Positions 1 to 8,706 of a stretch of DNA of 64,000 nucleotides are shown piece by piece. The first letter of the stretch is position 1. Each line of letters opens with the position of its first letter. Below the pieces are notes generated by a model, which worked only from the letters and a program-made list of their open reading frames with translations, was not told the DNA's origin and ran no database searches. The DNA is from F1-60-MAGs149 sp037133755 (GTDB lineage Bacteria; Actinomycetota; Thermoleophilia; Gaiellales; F1-60-MAGs149): assembly GCA_037133755.1 (NCBI GenBank), contig JBAXNN010000001.1, positions 124,001 through 188,000 of the forward strand, given 5' to 3'. The position numbers and the translations under genes are program-made.

Positions 1-1016
1 AGCTTGAAGTGATGGATCAGCGACTCCATCGAGGTGTGCAGCTCGTGGCGCGGCGGCAGGGCGACCTTGCGGTCGTCGGTGATGACCGGACCCTCGGGCA
101 GGCCATCGAGGGCCTTCTCGATCAGGTCGAGCGAGGCGCTCATCTCGTCGATACGCACGCGGAAGCGCGCGTCGACGTCGCCGGTCTCCTTGGTGACCGG
201 CGTGTAGCCGAGCTCGCGGTAGCCGCCGTAGCCGCCGTTGGCGGAGCGCAGGTCGTACGGCACACCCGAGGCGCGCAGGTTCGGACCCGTCATGCCCATC
301 TTGATCGCGAAGTCCGGCGACATCACGCCGACGCCGACGGTACGGGCGAGCCAGATCGGGTTGGCGCCGATCAGCTCGTAGTACTGATCGATCTGATCGC
401 GCATGAAGGAGATCACCTCGCGGCAGCGCTTCTCGAAGCCCTTGGGCAGGTCCTCGGCGACGCCGCCGACCTGGCAGTAGCGCGGATGCATGCGGGCGCC
501 GCAGGCCATCTCGAACAGGTCGAGCACCTCGTCGCGCGCACGGAAGCAGTAGAAGAGCAGGGCGATGCCGCCGAGGTCGACGGAGCCGGTGCCGAGGAAC
601 ACGAGGTGCGAGTGCAGGCGCGCCAGCTCCTGGAAGATCACGCGGATCCACTCGGCGCGGCGCGGCACCTCGAGCTCCAGGGCCTTCTCCGTCGCCATGC
701 AGAACGCGGTCTCGCCACTGAAGAAGGACAGGTAGTCCATGCGCGGCACGTACGGAATCGCCTTCCAGTACGTCTTCTGCTCGATGTTCTTCTCGATGCC
801 AGTGTGGACGTACCCGACCTCGCACTTGACGCCGACGACGACCTCGCCGTCGAGCGTGGTGACCACGCGGAGCACGCCGTGCGTCGACGGGTGGTTCGGG
901 CCGAGGTTGATCTCGAGCAGGTCCGGGTTGTCAGACGACGGCCAGAGCTCGGACGGCACGGGCTGCAGGATGTCCTGCTGCGGCCACACCACGGTCTTCT
1001 TCTCGGTCGCTGCCAC
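1..1016 (-). CDS. nuoD: NADH-quinone oxidoreductase subunit D (NuoD), 3' end outside window
   Basis: 49-kDa subunit of respiratory complex I; with NuoB and NuoC it forms the peripheral-arm module next to the quinone site at the cytoplasmic membrane. The visible N-terminal 338 residues contain LGPNHPSTHGVLR, a VHTGIEK segment and YVPRMDYLSFF, all typical of NuoD. The GTG start at 1016 follows the nuoC stop by a single base, so the genes are translationally coupled. The gene order nuoA-B-C-D on the minus strand is the standard operon. The C-terminus lies beyond position 1. Nothing unusual was seen in the visible part. Confidence 0.96.
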   Translation of the reverse strand, partial: MAATEKKTVVWPQQDILQPVPSELWPSSDNPDLLEINLGPNHPSTHGVLRVVTTLDGEVVVGVKCEVGYVHTGIEKNIEQKTYWKAIPYVPRMDYLSFFSGETAFCMATEKALELEVPRRAEWIRVIFQELARLHSHLVFLGTGSVDLGGIALLFYCFRARDEVLDLFEMACGARMHPRYCQVGGVAEDLPKGFEKRCREVISFMRDQIDQYYELIGANPIWLARTVGVGVMSPDFAIKMGMTGPNLRASGVPYDLRSANGGYGGYRELGYTPVTKETGDVDARFRVRIDEMSASLDLIEKALDGLPEGPVITDDRKVALPPRHELHTSMESLIHHFK

Positions 1017-1017
1017 G

Positions 1018-1641
1018 TCAGACCTCGTCCGAGAACTGGACGGGCTCGCCGCCGACCGGGTAGTCCTTGCGCTGGGGATGGCCGCCCCAGTCCTCCGGCA
1101 TGATGATCCGGCGCAGGTTCGGATGGCCGGCGAAGTCGATGCCCATCATGTCGAAGCCTTCGCGCTCGTGAAAGTCGGCCGACGGATAGACCGGTACCAG
1201 GCTCGGCACGGACTCGCCCTCGTCGACCCACACGCGCACGCGCAGGCGGCGATGGTTGCCGTCGGTGACGGTCATCACCTTGGCGAACGTGGCCGAGACG
1301 CCGAAGCGCTTGGGGCCGGCGGGATCGGGGATGATGCGCTTGCCGGAGTGCGAGTCGCGGTTGATGTCGCGCCCATCGCCGCCCCAGTACCCGGCGACCT
1401 CGCCGGTGTAGCCGAGGTAATCGACGACGGTGACGTCGGACAGCAGGTCGTACTGCTCCTCGTCGCGGAGGAACGTACAGACCTCGATGTAGCGGTCGAT
1501 CGGCAGGTCGAGCGTGAGCTCGCCGCGGAACTCCACGCGGCGCTCGATCGCGTCGGCGCCAAGTGCGGCCTGAATGCGGTCGGCGGCGTCCGTGTCGAGC
1601 GCGCCCCACGTGGGCGAGTTGATCTGCAGCACGTCGCTCAC
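1018..1641 (-). CDS. nuoC: NADH-quinone oxidoreductase subunit C (NuoC)
   Basis: 30-kDa subunit of complex I, a soluble peripheral-arm protein that packs against NuoD and NuoB. 207 residues, a normal length for a stand-alone NuoC not fused to NuoD. The family signature is visible as HEREGFDMMGIDFAGHPNLR followed by IIMPEDWGGHPQRKDYP near the C-terminus. The GTG start at 1641 overlaps the nuoB stop by four bases (GTGA), which explains why no separate ribosome binding site is seen. Function is assigned with high confidence from the signature and operon position. Confidence 0.96.
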   Translation of the reverse strand: MSDVLQINSPTWGALDTDAADRIQAALGADAIERRVEFRGELTLDLPIDRYIEVCTFLRDEEQYDLLSDVTVVDYLGYTGEVAGYWGGDGRDINRDSHSGKRIIPDPAGPKRFGVSATFAKVMTVTDGNHRRLRVRVWVDEGESVPSLVPVYPSADFHEREGFDMMGIDFAGHPNLRRIIMPEDWGGHPQRKDYPVGGEPVQFSDEV

Positions 1642-2243
1642 GACTGCGTCTCCTGCTGCTGCGAGGCAGACGGGATACCCGACTTGATGCGCTCCTGCAG
1701 GACCATCAGCCCCTCCATCACGGCCTCCGGCCGCGGCGGGCAGCCCGGCACGTAGACGTCGACGGGGACGATCTTGTCGACGCCCTGGAGCACGGCGTAG
1801 TTGGAAAACATGCCGCCGGTCGACGAGCACGCGCCCATCGCCATGACGTACTTGGGCTCGAGCATCTGTTCGTAGAGCTGGCGGATCGGCTCGGCCATCT
1901 TGTGCGAGACGCGACCGGAGACGATCATCAGGTCGGACTGGCGCGGCGTGGCGCGCACGACCTCGGAACCGAAGCGGGCGACGTCGTAGCGCGCCGAGGA
2001 GATCATCGCGATCATCTCCATCGCGCAGCAGGCGAGGCCGAAGCCGAACGGCCACATCGAGTTGGCGGTCGCCATCTTGAAGATCTTCTCGATCGACGTC
2101 GTCATGACGACCTGATCGAGATCGGTCGAGCGCAGTGACCGGCGCACCTGCGCCGGCGGGATCACGACGGTGCCGCTCGGCGCGGCCAGGGAGGCCTGCG
2201 CGGCGACAGGGCGATCGTGCGGTTCGTCGGGCCTTAGTGCCAT
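1638..2243 (-). CDS. nuoB: NADH-quinone oxidoreductase subunit B (NuoB)
   Basis: Complex I subunit that holds the terminal [4Fe-4S] cluster N2, the electron donor to quinone. The four expected ligands are visible: adjacent Cys72-Cys73 in GLACCAMEM, Cys139 in GACSSTGG and Cys168 in VPGCPPRP. The 201-residue reading uses the ATG at 2243, which overlaps the end of nuoA by ten bases. It gives about 45 extra, low-complexity residues before the conserved core. An internal ATG at 2105 (MTTSIEK) would give a 155-residue core protein. The coupled start is preferred because of the overlap, but the true start is not settled. Confidence 0.95.
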   Translation of the reverse strand: MALRPDEPHDRPVAAQASLAAPSGTVVIPPAQVRRSLRSTDLDQVVMTTSIEKIFKMATANSMWPFGFGLACCAMEMIAMISSARYDVARFGSEVVRATPRQSDLMIVSGRVSHKMAEPIRQLYEQMLEPKYVMAMGACSSTGGMFSNYAVLQGVDKIVPVDVYVPGCPPRPEAVMEGLMVLQERIKSGIPSASQQQETQS

Positions 2244-2641
2244 TCGAGGGCTCCCTTGCGCCAGACGTAGATGTAGCCGACCGCGAGGATCGCGACGAAG
2301 ACGAGCAGTTCGATAAAGCCGAACTGGCCGAGCACCTTGAGGTTCACGGCGATCGGGTACAGGAAGACGATTTCGATGTCGAACACGATGAAGAGCATCG
2401 CGGTGAGGTAATAGTTGACGGAGAAGTTCGACGGCTTGAAGTCGCCAGCCGAAACACCGGACTCGAAGACGCGGGATTTCTGGCGGCCGGTGCGCAGGTC
2501 GCGATGGAACGCGCGCGACCACAGCAGGGACCCCGCCAGGAGGCTCCCGGCGATGGCCGCCGAGAACACCAGGTACACGAGATAGGAGGCCCAGTCTCCG
2601 AGCACGCTTTCCCCAAGGGTCGCGCCGTCGCCCCATGCCAA
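2234..2641 (-). CDS. nuoA: NADH-quinone oxidoreductase subunit A (NuoA)
   Basis: Small membrane subunit of complex I, homologous to mitochondrial ND3, near the quinone-binding junction. 135 residues with three predicted helices at about 17-41, 78-99 and 107-127. The second contains the conserved acidic FDIE motif, and the FESGV loop matches the ND3 loop. It is the first gene of the operon. The TTG at 2641 is the longest start; a GTG at 2605 with GGGGAA just upstream is a plausible alternative. A TACGGT box lies 11 bases before the TTG and may be the operon -10 element. Confidence 0.92.
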   Translation of the reverse strand: MAWGDGATLGESVLGDWASYLVYLVFSAAIAGSLLAGSLLWSRAFHRDLRTGRQKSRVFESGVSAGDFKPSNFSVNYYLTAMLFIVFDIEIVFLYPIAVNLKVLGQFGFIELLVFVAILAVGYIYVWRKGALEWH

Positions 2642-2867
2642 CGGCCTGGGCTACCGTAGCAGGCACACGCGGCGCGCTACAAACCCACCGGCGCCGACTG
2701 TGTGCCGAATGCCGCAAACCCGCTTGGCACAACGGATCTCGCGGGGTCGAATATGCTCGGCAGGCGTGTTACAAGCCACCCTTGGGAATGCCCGGTGACG
2801 GATCGGCGTTGTCAAGGGTGGAGCGGTTCTTCCCGACGCTTTCATCCGATACGCTTCGAGGCACGTT

Positions 2868-3281
2868 ATGAGCACGCAACTGCAGATCAACATCACCGAG
2901 AAGGCAGCCGACAAGGTGCGCGAGTTCCTCGCTGCCGAGGACGACGCCGAGCTGACCGCGCTGCGCGTGGCCGTGCAGGGCGGTGGCTGCTCCGGCTTCC
3001 AGTACGCACTCGGCTTCGATACGGGCCCGCAGGACGGCGACGAAGTGATCGAGGCGCACGGCGTCAAGGTCCTGATCGATCCGTTCTCGATGCCGTACCT
3101 GATCGGCGCCGACATCGATTTCGTCGACGGCCTCAACGGCACCGGCTTCTCGATCACGAACCCGAACACCGAGTCCGGCTGCGGCTGCGGCTCCTCCTTC
3201 CAACTCAAGGAAGGCGAGGAGGAGGGCGGCGAGGCCGCGACCGCCTCCGCTGGCGGCTGCTCTTCCTGCGCGTCGGCGTAG
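2868..3281 (+). CDS. erpA: HesB/IscA-type iron-sulfur cluster carrier (ErpA-like)
   Basis: A-type carrier that receives Fe-S clusters from the assembly machinery and passes them to apo-proteins. 137 residues. The three conserved cysteines are Cys41 in the GGGCSGFQY motif and Cys105/Cys107 in GCGCGSS. A 30-residue acidic tail ends in an extra CSSC (Cys131, Cys134), which is beyond the usual ~110 residues of the family. It sits divergently from the complex I operon, whose many Fe-S clusters are possible clients (inference). A TACGCT box 12 bases before the ATG is a likely -10 element. Confidence 0.9.
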   Translation: MSTQLQINITEKAADKVREFLAAEDDAELTALRVAVQGGGCSGFQYALGFDTGPQDGDEVIEAHGVKVLIDPFSMPYLIGADIDFVDGLNGTGFSITNPNTESGCGCGSSFQLKEGEEEGGEAATASAGGCSSCASA

Positions 3282-3283
3282 GC

Positions 3284-3499
3284 ATGCGCGACGTCGAGGT
3301 GCGGGCCGGGGGCATCGACCTCGGGCAGTTGATGAAGTTCGCTGGCATCGTCGACACGGGAGGCGACGCCAAGGCGTTGCTGGCCGACGGCGTCGTGCTC
3401 GTCAACGGCGAGGTCGACACACGCCGCGGGCGCACCCTGCGCGACGGCGACGTCGTCACCGTCGCGGACGAAGAGCCCGTGCGGGTGGTCGAGGTCTGA
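3284..3499 (+). CDS. S4-domain RNA-binding protein (YbcJ/RqcP-like)
   Basis: 71-residue protein made of little more than an S4 domain, the fold used by several proteins to bind structured RNA. The pattern IDLGQLMKFAGIVDTGGDAK followed by ADGVVLVNGEVDTRRGRTLRDGD is the typical small YbcJ-type S4 arrangement. It starts two bases after the erpA stop and ends one base before the peptidase gene, so the three genes probably share a transcript. The exact RNA target is unknown. Confidence 0.8.
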   Translation: MRDVEVRAGGIDLGQLMKFAGIVDTGGDAKALLADGVVLVNGEVDTRRGRTLRDGDVVTVADEEPVRVVEV

Positions 3500-3500
3500 G

Positions 3501-4595
3501 GTGGAACCGCCGGCCGGGTTCGTCGAGCGGCTGACCACGCTCTGCGCGGTCGACTCCCTCACTGGCGATCTCGCCGGTCTTGCTCGATCTGCCGCCCTGC
3601 TCGCGGAGTGGGCGCAGGCTGACGGACTGGATGCCGAGCTGCGCGATACGTGCGACGGGCCGCTTGTGTTGCTCTCGACGCAGGGTCCGGGCGACGGTCG
3701 CACGCTGCTGATCGGCCACCACGACACCGTCTACCCGGCGGGCACCGCGGCCGCCCGCCCCGTCGAGCGGCGCGGCGACGCACTGCTGGGGCCCGGCGTT
3801 GCCGACATGAAGGGCGGCCTACTTGTCGGGCTGTTCGCTCTGGCCGAACTGGCTCGAGACCCCTCTCCCACCCACGGCCGCGTCGAGCTCTGGATCGTGC
3901 CCGATGAGGAGGCACGGTCGGTCGAGCCGTCGTGTCTCGACGACTGGCGCGGCGCCGATCGCGCCATCTGCCTGGAGTGCGGCCGTGCCGACGGTGCGAT
4001 CGTGACCACGCGGATGGCCTGCACGTGGTTGACGCTCGAGGCCGAGGGCCGCGACGCCCACGCCGGCACCGAGCGCAACGCGGGACGATCCGCCCTGATG
4101 GCGCTGGCGCGCGAGGGCATGCGCATCGAGGATGAGATCCACGATGCCCGCCCGGGGATGCAGGCCACGATCACGCAGTTGCACGCGGGCGTCGGCAAGA
4201 ACACCGTGCCCGGCCGCGCCACCGCCACCGTCGACCTGCGCGCCCACACCAACGAGGACCTGCAGTGGGCAGTAGACCGCGTCGGCCAGTTCGCCGCGCA
4301 CGACGGCATTACGCTGCGCCGCTCCGACGACCCCGGCTTTCCACCGCTCGACCACGCCGGCCCCTTCGCGGCCAAGGCACTGGGCGTGCTCGAGGCGGTC
4401 GGTGCCGTGGCGCGCGAGACGATCGCCGCCGGCGCGTCTGACGGCTCGTGGGCCTCGAGTATCGGCGTGCCGACCATTGACGGCCTGGGTCCGATCGGTG
4501 GTGGCGATCACGGGCCCGATGAGTGGATCGACGCCACGTCCATCGCGCCGCGTATCGAGGCCGTGCGCCGCCTCTGCTGCACACCGCACGAGTAG
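3501..4595 (+). CDS. M20-family zinc metallopeptidase (carboxypeptidase G2/ArgE-like)
   Basis: 364-residue cytosolic metalloexopeptidase or deacylase. Family metal ligands and catalytic residues are visible: His73 and Asp75 in GHHDTVYP, bridging Asp102 in GVADMKGG, catalytic Glu136 with ligand Glu137 in PDEEARS, Glu159, and His337 in GGGDHGPDEW. The region about 172-270 looks like the dimerisation/lid domain of the family. The start is GTG at 3501, one base after the S4 gene stop. Substrate specificity cannot be read; similarity in layout to carboxypeptidase G2 (glutamate carboxypeptidase) is the best guess. Confidence 0.88.
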   Translation: MEPPAGFVERLTTLCAVDSLTGDLAGLARSAALLAEWAQADGLDAELRDTCDGPLVLLSTQGPGDGRTLLIGHHDTVYPAGTAAARPVERRGDALLGPGVADMKGGLLVGLFALAELARDPSPTHGRVELWIVPDEEARSVEPSCLDDWRGADRAICLECGRADGAIVTTRMACTWLTLEAEGRDAHAGTERNAGRSALMALAREGMRIEDEIHDARPGMQATITQLHAGVGKNTVPGRATATVDLRAHTNEDLQWAVDRVGQFAAHDGITLRRSDDPGFPPLDHAGPFAAKALGVLEAVGAVARETIAAGASDGSWASSIGVPTIDGLGPIGGGDHGPDEWIDATSIAPRIEAVRRLCCTPHE

Positions 4596-4604
4596 GCTTG
4601 CGGC

Positions 4605-5279
4605 ATGAGCGCGCGCACGCCGGCCATCAGCTCGGCCATGGAGGACTACCTCAAGGCGATCCATCAGATCGCGGAGGAGACCGGTGGCGCCGCTGTGCAG
4701 ACGCAGGCGATCAGCGATCGCCTCGAGGTCTCGACCGCCTCAGTGACCGGGATGATGAAGAAGCTCGACCAGTACCACCTGGTCGAGCACGAGCCCTACC
4801 GCGGCGTCGTGCTGACACCGAAGGGCGAGCAGGTGGCGCTTGAGGTGCTGCGCCACCATCGCCTACTCGAGCTCTACCTCGTCGAGCAGCTCGGCATGTC
4901 GTGGGAGGACGTCCACGCCGAGGCCGATCGCCTCGAGCACGTGATCTCCGAGGTCCTCGAAGACCGCATCGCCGCCGCGCTCGACAACCCCGTCCGCGAT
5001 CCGCACGGTGATCCGATTCCGGCCCGCGACGGCACGGTGCCGTCCGACCCGTGGCAGCGCCTCACCGACGCGCCCGCCGGCGCCAGCGTGGAGATTCTTC
5101 GCGTCTCCGACCGCGACCCGCGCCTGCTGCAGTACCTCGCCGAGCGGGGCCTCACCCCCGGCGTGACGGTCAGCATCGATTCGGTCGACGAGTTGGCCGG
5201 CGTGATCACGCTGACGGCTGCGGGCACCTCCTGCACGCTTGCGCTCGCCACGGCGAGCGAGATCGGCGTGCGGGCGTAG
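4605..5279 (+). CDS. DtxR/MntR-family metal-dependent transcription regulator
   Basis: 224 residues. An N-terminal winged helix (about 10-70, with DRLEVSTASVTGMMKKLDQ as the helix-turn-helix) is followed by a metal-binding and dimerisation domain, including the HHRLLELYLVEQLG helix. Residues about 150-224 form a FeoA/SH3-like C-terminal domain, so it is of the long DtxR/IdeR type. Such proteins bind Fe2+ or Mn2+ and repress uptake genes or activate storage genes. Whether iron or manganese is sensed cannot be decided here. The sequence TAGGCT six bases before the ATG overlaps the preceding stop and could be a -10 box of a leaderless transcript. Confidence 0.9.
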   Translation: MSARTPAISSAMEDYLKAIHQIAEETGGAAVQTQAISDRLEVSTASVTGMMKKLDQYHLVEHEPYRGVVLTPKGEQVALEVLRHHRLLELYLVEQLGMSWEDVHAEADRLEHVISEVLEDRIAAALDNPVRDPHGDPIPARDGTVPSDPWQRLTDAPAGASVEILRVSDRDPRLLQYLAERGLTPGVTVSIDSVDELAGVITLTAAGTSCTLALATASEIGVRA

Positions 5280-5283
5280 GAAC

Positions 5284-5556
5284 CTAGAAGAGCCGACTAC
5301 CCGGCTTCGGCACGATGCCGACGATCAGGACCACGCGATCGTCGTCATCGATCTCGTAGTGCAGCACGTACTCCTCCCGCTCAGCCGCCCACAGCCCGTC
5401 GAGCTGACGCCGAAGCGGCTCACCGCTTCCTCGTGGGTCTGTCGCGAGGGAGCGTGTGGCCATGGCCAAGACGCCCACTGCCAGGTCCTCCGGAAGCCTC
5501 GTGCGGACGATTCGCTGAACGGCAGCCGTCATATGCACTCGGTACCGCGCCGTCAC
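5284..5556 (-). CDS. RelE/ParE-superfamily toxin of a type II toxin-antitoxin pair
   Basis: 90-residue basic protein with the RelE/ParE pattern: an N-terminal YRVHMTAAVQRIVRTRL helix, a central DPRGSGEPLRRQLDGLW segment, and a C-terminal EEYVLHYEIDDDDRVVLIVGI strand pair. RelE-type members cut mRNA in the ribosome and ParE-type members poison gyrase; the sequence does not decide between them. The GTG start at 5556 overlaps the antitoxin stop by four bases, the usual antitoxin-first order. Confidence 0.85.
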   Translation of the reverse strand: MTARYRVHMTAAVQRIVRTRLPEDLAVGVLAMATRSLATDPRGSGEPLRRQLDGLWAAEREEYVLHYEIDDDDRVVLIVGIVPKPGSRLF

Positions 5557-5864
5557 GTTGGGGAATCGTCTCGATCTTTGCGCCGAAGGCGTTCCTCCAG
5601 TTCGATCCGGAGTGCCTCGATTCCCGCCTCGTCGATGACGCGACCGGCTGCGATGTCGCGGCGACTCTCTTCGATGGCGGCCATGGCCTCCGGGTCCGAC
5701 AGCAGGTCAATCGTGGCCTGCAGGCCCCGATACTCGGACATGCTCAGCAGCACGGCCTCGGGCCGCCCATTGCGTGTGATCGTCACCTGCTCGCGCTCGA
5801 GCACGACGAGGTCGAGGAATTCGGAGAAGCGGGCTTTCACGGTGCGCACAGATTCGACGATCAT
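5553..5864 (-). CDS. Phd/YefM-family antitoxin
   Basis: 103 residues. The N-terminal half (VRTVKARFSEFLDLVVLERE, then VTITRNGRPEAVLLSMSEY) is the Phd/YefM DNA-binding fold that also represses its own operon. The C-terminal half is charged and helical, as expected for the toxin-neutralising tail. It is upstream of and coupled to the RelE/ParE-type toxin. An inverted repeat directly in front of its ATG is a good candidate for the autoregulatory operator. Confidence 0.87.
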   Translation of the reverse strand: MIVESVRTVKARFSEFLDLVVLEREQVTITRNGRPEAVLLSMSEYRGLQATIDLLSDPEAMAAIEESRRDIAAGRVIDEAGIEALRIELEERLRRKDRDDSPT

Positions 5865-5865
5865 G

Positions 5866-5884
5866 GTGACTACAATCGTGTCAC
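5866..5884. promoter_or_regulatory. Inverted repeat upstream of the antitoxin gene, likely autoregulatory operator
   Basis: GTGAC, nine bases, GTCAC begins two bases upstream of the antitoxin ATG (5864). Phd/YefM-type antitoxins bind short palindromes overlapping their own promoter, so this is the expected place for an operator. The arms are only five bases, so the assignment is moderate. Confidence 0.45.
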
Positions 5885-6020
5885 ACAGCGCGTGGTTCGT
5901 CCACGGTCGCGCGCGCAGTCACACAGCGGCAACACGCAACCGCACCGGCCCGCGCGCAGAGGCGCCAACCGTCACCGGCTGTGCCGGCCTGCTCGCCTCC
6001 GCTGGTCGCGCCGGACGCCG

Positions 6021-6317
6021 TTAGACGTTGGTGACGAGCAGGTACATCGCGATGCCGCTGATGCCAAGCACAACGGAGACGAGGAAACCGCGCGACGTCT
6101 CACCCTTCTTCTTGCCGATCAGCACGGCGAGGACGGCCACGGCGATGGCGGCGATACCGGTGATCAGGCCAATCGTGAGGATCGTGTCCGAGCCGCGAAC
6201 GGCGCCGACGAGCGCGACGATGACGGTGACCATGCCGATGAACAGGGCGATGCCCATCGTCGTCGTGGCGTTGGGCTTTGCCGGGGCGGCGTGGTGATGA
6301 TCAGCGTGATCGGACAT
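6021..6317 (-). CDS. Small membrane protein of unknown function with His-rich N-terminus
   Basis: 98 residues: a short MSDHADHHHAAPAKP head rich in histidine, then three hydrophobic segments at about 20-42, 46-68 and 78-97. A clear GGAGGA Shine-Dalgarno sequence sits a few bases before the ATG at 6317. It is encoded just downstream of transketolase on the same strand. The hydrophobic layout resembles small actinobacterial membrane proteins annotated only as hypothetical. I do not recognise a function; the histidines could bind a metal, but that is a guess. Confidence 0.65.
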   Translation of the reverse strand: MSDHADHHHAAPAKPNATTTMGIALFIGMVTVIVALVGAVRGSDTILTIGLITGIAAIAVAVLAVLIGKKKGETSRGFLVSVVLGISGIAMYLLVTNV

Positions 6318-6370
6318 GCGGTGTTCCTCCGAAGTTCTGCCGGTATCGTGGCACAAGATCCGCCGGAGCG

Positions 6371-8362
6371 TCAGCCCAGCGCACGGACTGCGGCGACGAC
6401 GGCGTCGGCGGTGAGACCGAACTCCTTCGCGACGGTGCCGCCCGGTGCCGAGGCGCCGTAATGATCGATGCCGACGCTGATGCCGGCGTCGCCGACCCAG
6501 CGCTCCCAGCCGTGCGTGGTGCCGGCTTCGAAGCTGACGCGACGCGTGATCGCCTTCGGCAGCACCGACTCGCGGTACGCCGCATCCTGCTGCTCGAAGA
6601 ACTCCCAGCACGGCATCGACACGACGCGAACCTTGAGGCCCTCGGCCTGCAGCGTCTCGCGGGCCTCGACGGCGTCGTGCACCTCGGAGCCGGTGGCGAT
6701 GATGATCGTGTCGGGCGCACCGCCGTCTGCGTCGATCAGGACGTAGCCGCCCTTGTGCAGCTCCTCGGCCGGGGCAAAGACCGTGCGGTCGACCGTCGGC
6801 AGGTTCTGGCGCGTCAGGATCAGCGCCGTCGGGCCGGTGCGATTGAGCACTGCGGCCTTCCAGGCCTCGCGCACCTCGTTGGCGTCGCCGGGGCGAATCA
6901 CCGTGAGGTTCGGTATCAGGCGCAGCGACATCACGTGCTCGATCGGCTGATGCGTCGGACCGTCCTCGCCAACCCAGATCGAGTCGTGCGTCCAGACGTA
7001 CGTGACCGGCGTCTTGGACAGCGCCGCAACGCGCACGGCGCCGCGCATGTAATCCGAGAACACGAGGAACGTCGCGCCGAAGACCCGCAGGCCGCCGTGC
7101 ACGTTCATCGCGTTGAGGATCGCGCCCATGCCGTGCTCGCGAATGCCGAAGTGCAGATTGCGGCCGGCGTAGTCGCGCTCAGAGACGCTCAGGCCGTCGT
7201 TGATGTGCGTGTTGTTCGACGGCGCGAGATCGGCGGAGCCGCCGACGAACTCGGGGATGCCAGCCGCCAGGCCCTGGATAACCTTGCCGCTCGACGAGCG
7301 AGTAGCCAGACCCTTGGCGTCGGGCTCGAAAACGGGCAGGTGCGCGTCCCAACCCTCGGGCAGCTCGCCCGCCAGCGTGCGCTTGAGCTCGGCCGCGAGC
7401 TCGGGGTGCGCAGCGCGGTAGGCCTCGAACTTGGCCTCCCACGCCTCACGGGCCTCGACACCACGCGCCTTGTGGTCCATGTGCGTGGCGACGTCGTCGG
7501 GCACGAGGAACTGCTCGTTCTCGGGCCAGCCGTAGTTGGCCTTCGTGAGCTTGATCTCCTCGTCTCCGAGCGGCGCGCCATGGGCCTCAGCGGTGTCCTG
7601 CTTGTTCGGCGCACCGGGCGCGATGTGCGTGCGCACGACGATGATCGACGGGCGCTCGTCCTGCTCGGCCGCGTTGATCGCGGCGCGCACGTCGTCGAGC
7701 GTCCAGCCGTCCTCGAGGCGCTGCGCGTGCCAGCCGATTGCCTCGAAGCGCTTCGGCATGTCCTCGGTGAAGGCCAGGCCGGTATCGCCCTCGATCGTGA
7801 TCCGGTTGTCGTCGTAGATCATCGTGAGCTTGCCGAGCTTGAGGTGGCCGCCGAGCGACGCGGCCTCCTGGGCCACACCCTCCATCAGGTCGCCGTCGGA
7901 GCAGATGCCGAACACGCGGTGGTCGATGATCTCGTGGCCCGGGCGGTTGTAGCGCGCGGCGAGCATGCGCTCGGCGAGCGCGAAGCCGACCATGTTGCCG
8001 ACGCCCTGGCCGAGCGGCCCGGTCGTCACCTCGATGCCCGGGGTGTGGCCGAGCTCGGGGTGGCCCGGCGTCAGCGAGCCCCACTGGCGGAACTGCTTGA
8101 GGTCCTCGAGCGAGACGTCGTACCCGGTCAGGTGCAGCGTCGCGTACTGGAGCATGCAGGCGTGGCCCGGCGAGAGCACGAAGCGATCGCGGCCGGCCCA
8201 GTGCGGCTGCTGCGGGTCGTACTGCATGTACTCGTTGAAGTAGAGGTACGCGATCGGCGCCAGCGCCATCGCGGTGCCGGGGTGCCCCGAGTTCGCCTTC
8301 TGCACGCCATCCATTGCGAGCGTGCGGATGGTGTTGATCGAGCGGTCGACGATGTCGGTCAC
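6371..8362 (-). CDS. tkt: Transketolase
   Basis: Thiamine-diphosphate enzyme of the non-oxidative pentose phosphate pathway, moving two-carbon ketol units between sugar phosphates. 663 residues, the normal full length. Visible motifs include the N-terminal KANSGHPGTAMALAPIAY, the thiamine-diphosphate/Mg segment GICSDGDLMEG with DDNRITIEG, and in the central domain FGIREHGMGAI and THDSIWVGEDGPTHQP. The GTG start at 8362 has GGAGGA a few bases upstream and overlaps the preceding small membrane-protein gene by four bases. Confidence 0.97.
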   Translation of the reverse strand: MTDIVDRSINTIRTLAMDGVQKANSGHPGTAMALAPIAYLYFNEYMQYDPQQPHWAGRDRFVLSPGHACMLQYATLHLTGYDVSLEDLKQFRQWGSLTPGHPELGHTPGIEVTTGPLGQGVGNMVGFALAERMLAARYNRPGHEIIDHRVFGICSDGDLMEGVAQEAASLGGHLKLGKLTMIYDDNRITIEGDTGLAFTEDMPKRFEAIGWHAQRLEDGWTLDDVRAAINAAEQDERPSIIVVRTHIAPGAPNKQDTAEAHGAPLGDEEIKLTKANYGWPENEQFLVPDDVATHMDHKARGVEAREAWEAKFEAYRAAHPELAAELKRTLAGELPEGWDAHLPVFEPDAKGLATRSSSGKVIQGLAAGIPEFVGGSADLAPSNNTHINDGLSVSERDYAGRNLHFGIREHGMGAILNAMNVHGGLRVFGATFLVFSDYMRGAVRVAALSKTPVTYVWTHDSIWVGEDGPTHQPIEHVMSLRLIPNLTVIRPGDANEVREAWKAAVLNRTGPTALILTRQNLPTVDRTVFAPAEELHKGGYVLIDADGGAPDTIIIATGSEVHDAVEARETLQAEGLKVRVVSMPCWEFFEQQDAAYRESVLPKAITRRVSFEAGTTHGWERWVGDAGISVGIDHYGASAPGGTVAKEFGLTADAVVAAVRALG

Positions 8363-8640
8363 GAGGGTCCTCCGGGGGAAACCTGGGTGCGGTGGGCAAT
8401 GCGGCGCGCGCGGAACGCGAGCAGGCCGCGACGAATGGGAATACCGATGAAGCAGCCGATCAGCGAGCCGACGGCACCGGCGATCCAGGCGCTCACGCCG
8501 AGGCCCGGGATCCAGATCAGCGAGCCAAGAACGGCGAAGGCGAGCGGCAGCCAGAACGGGCGCAGCGCCGCACCGAGAATCGCGAACGGGATGATCATCG
8601 CCGCGCCGAGCCCAAGCCACATCGCCTGCATATCGGTCAT
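8359..8640 (-). CDS. Small integral membrane protein, function unknown
   Basis: 93 residues with three hydrophobic segments at about 7-25, 27-46 and 50-70, followed by a basic tail (RRGLLAFRARR). Its stop overlaps the transketolase start by four bases (GTGA), so the two are co-translated. The glycine-rich, GxxxG-like third helix resembles small channel-like or assembly proteins, but no family is recognised. Divergent from rarA with a short shared promoter region. Confidence 0.65.
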   Translation of the reverse strand: MTDMQAMWLGLGAAMIIPFAILGAALRPFWLPLAFAVLGSLIWIPGLGVSAWIAGAVGSLIGCFIGIPIRRGLLAFRARRIAHRTQVSPGGPS

Positions 8641-8706
8641 TGCCCCGCAGCCTACCCGAGGCGTGCACCCGCTGGCGGGGACGCCCCGCCGACTAGGCTG
8701 CAGACC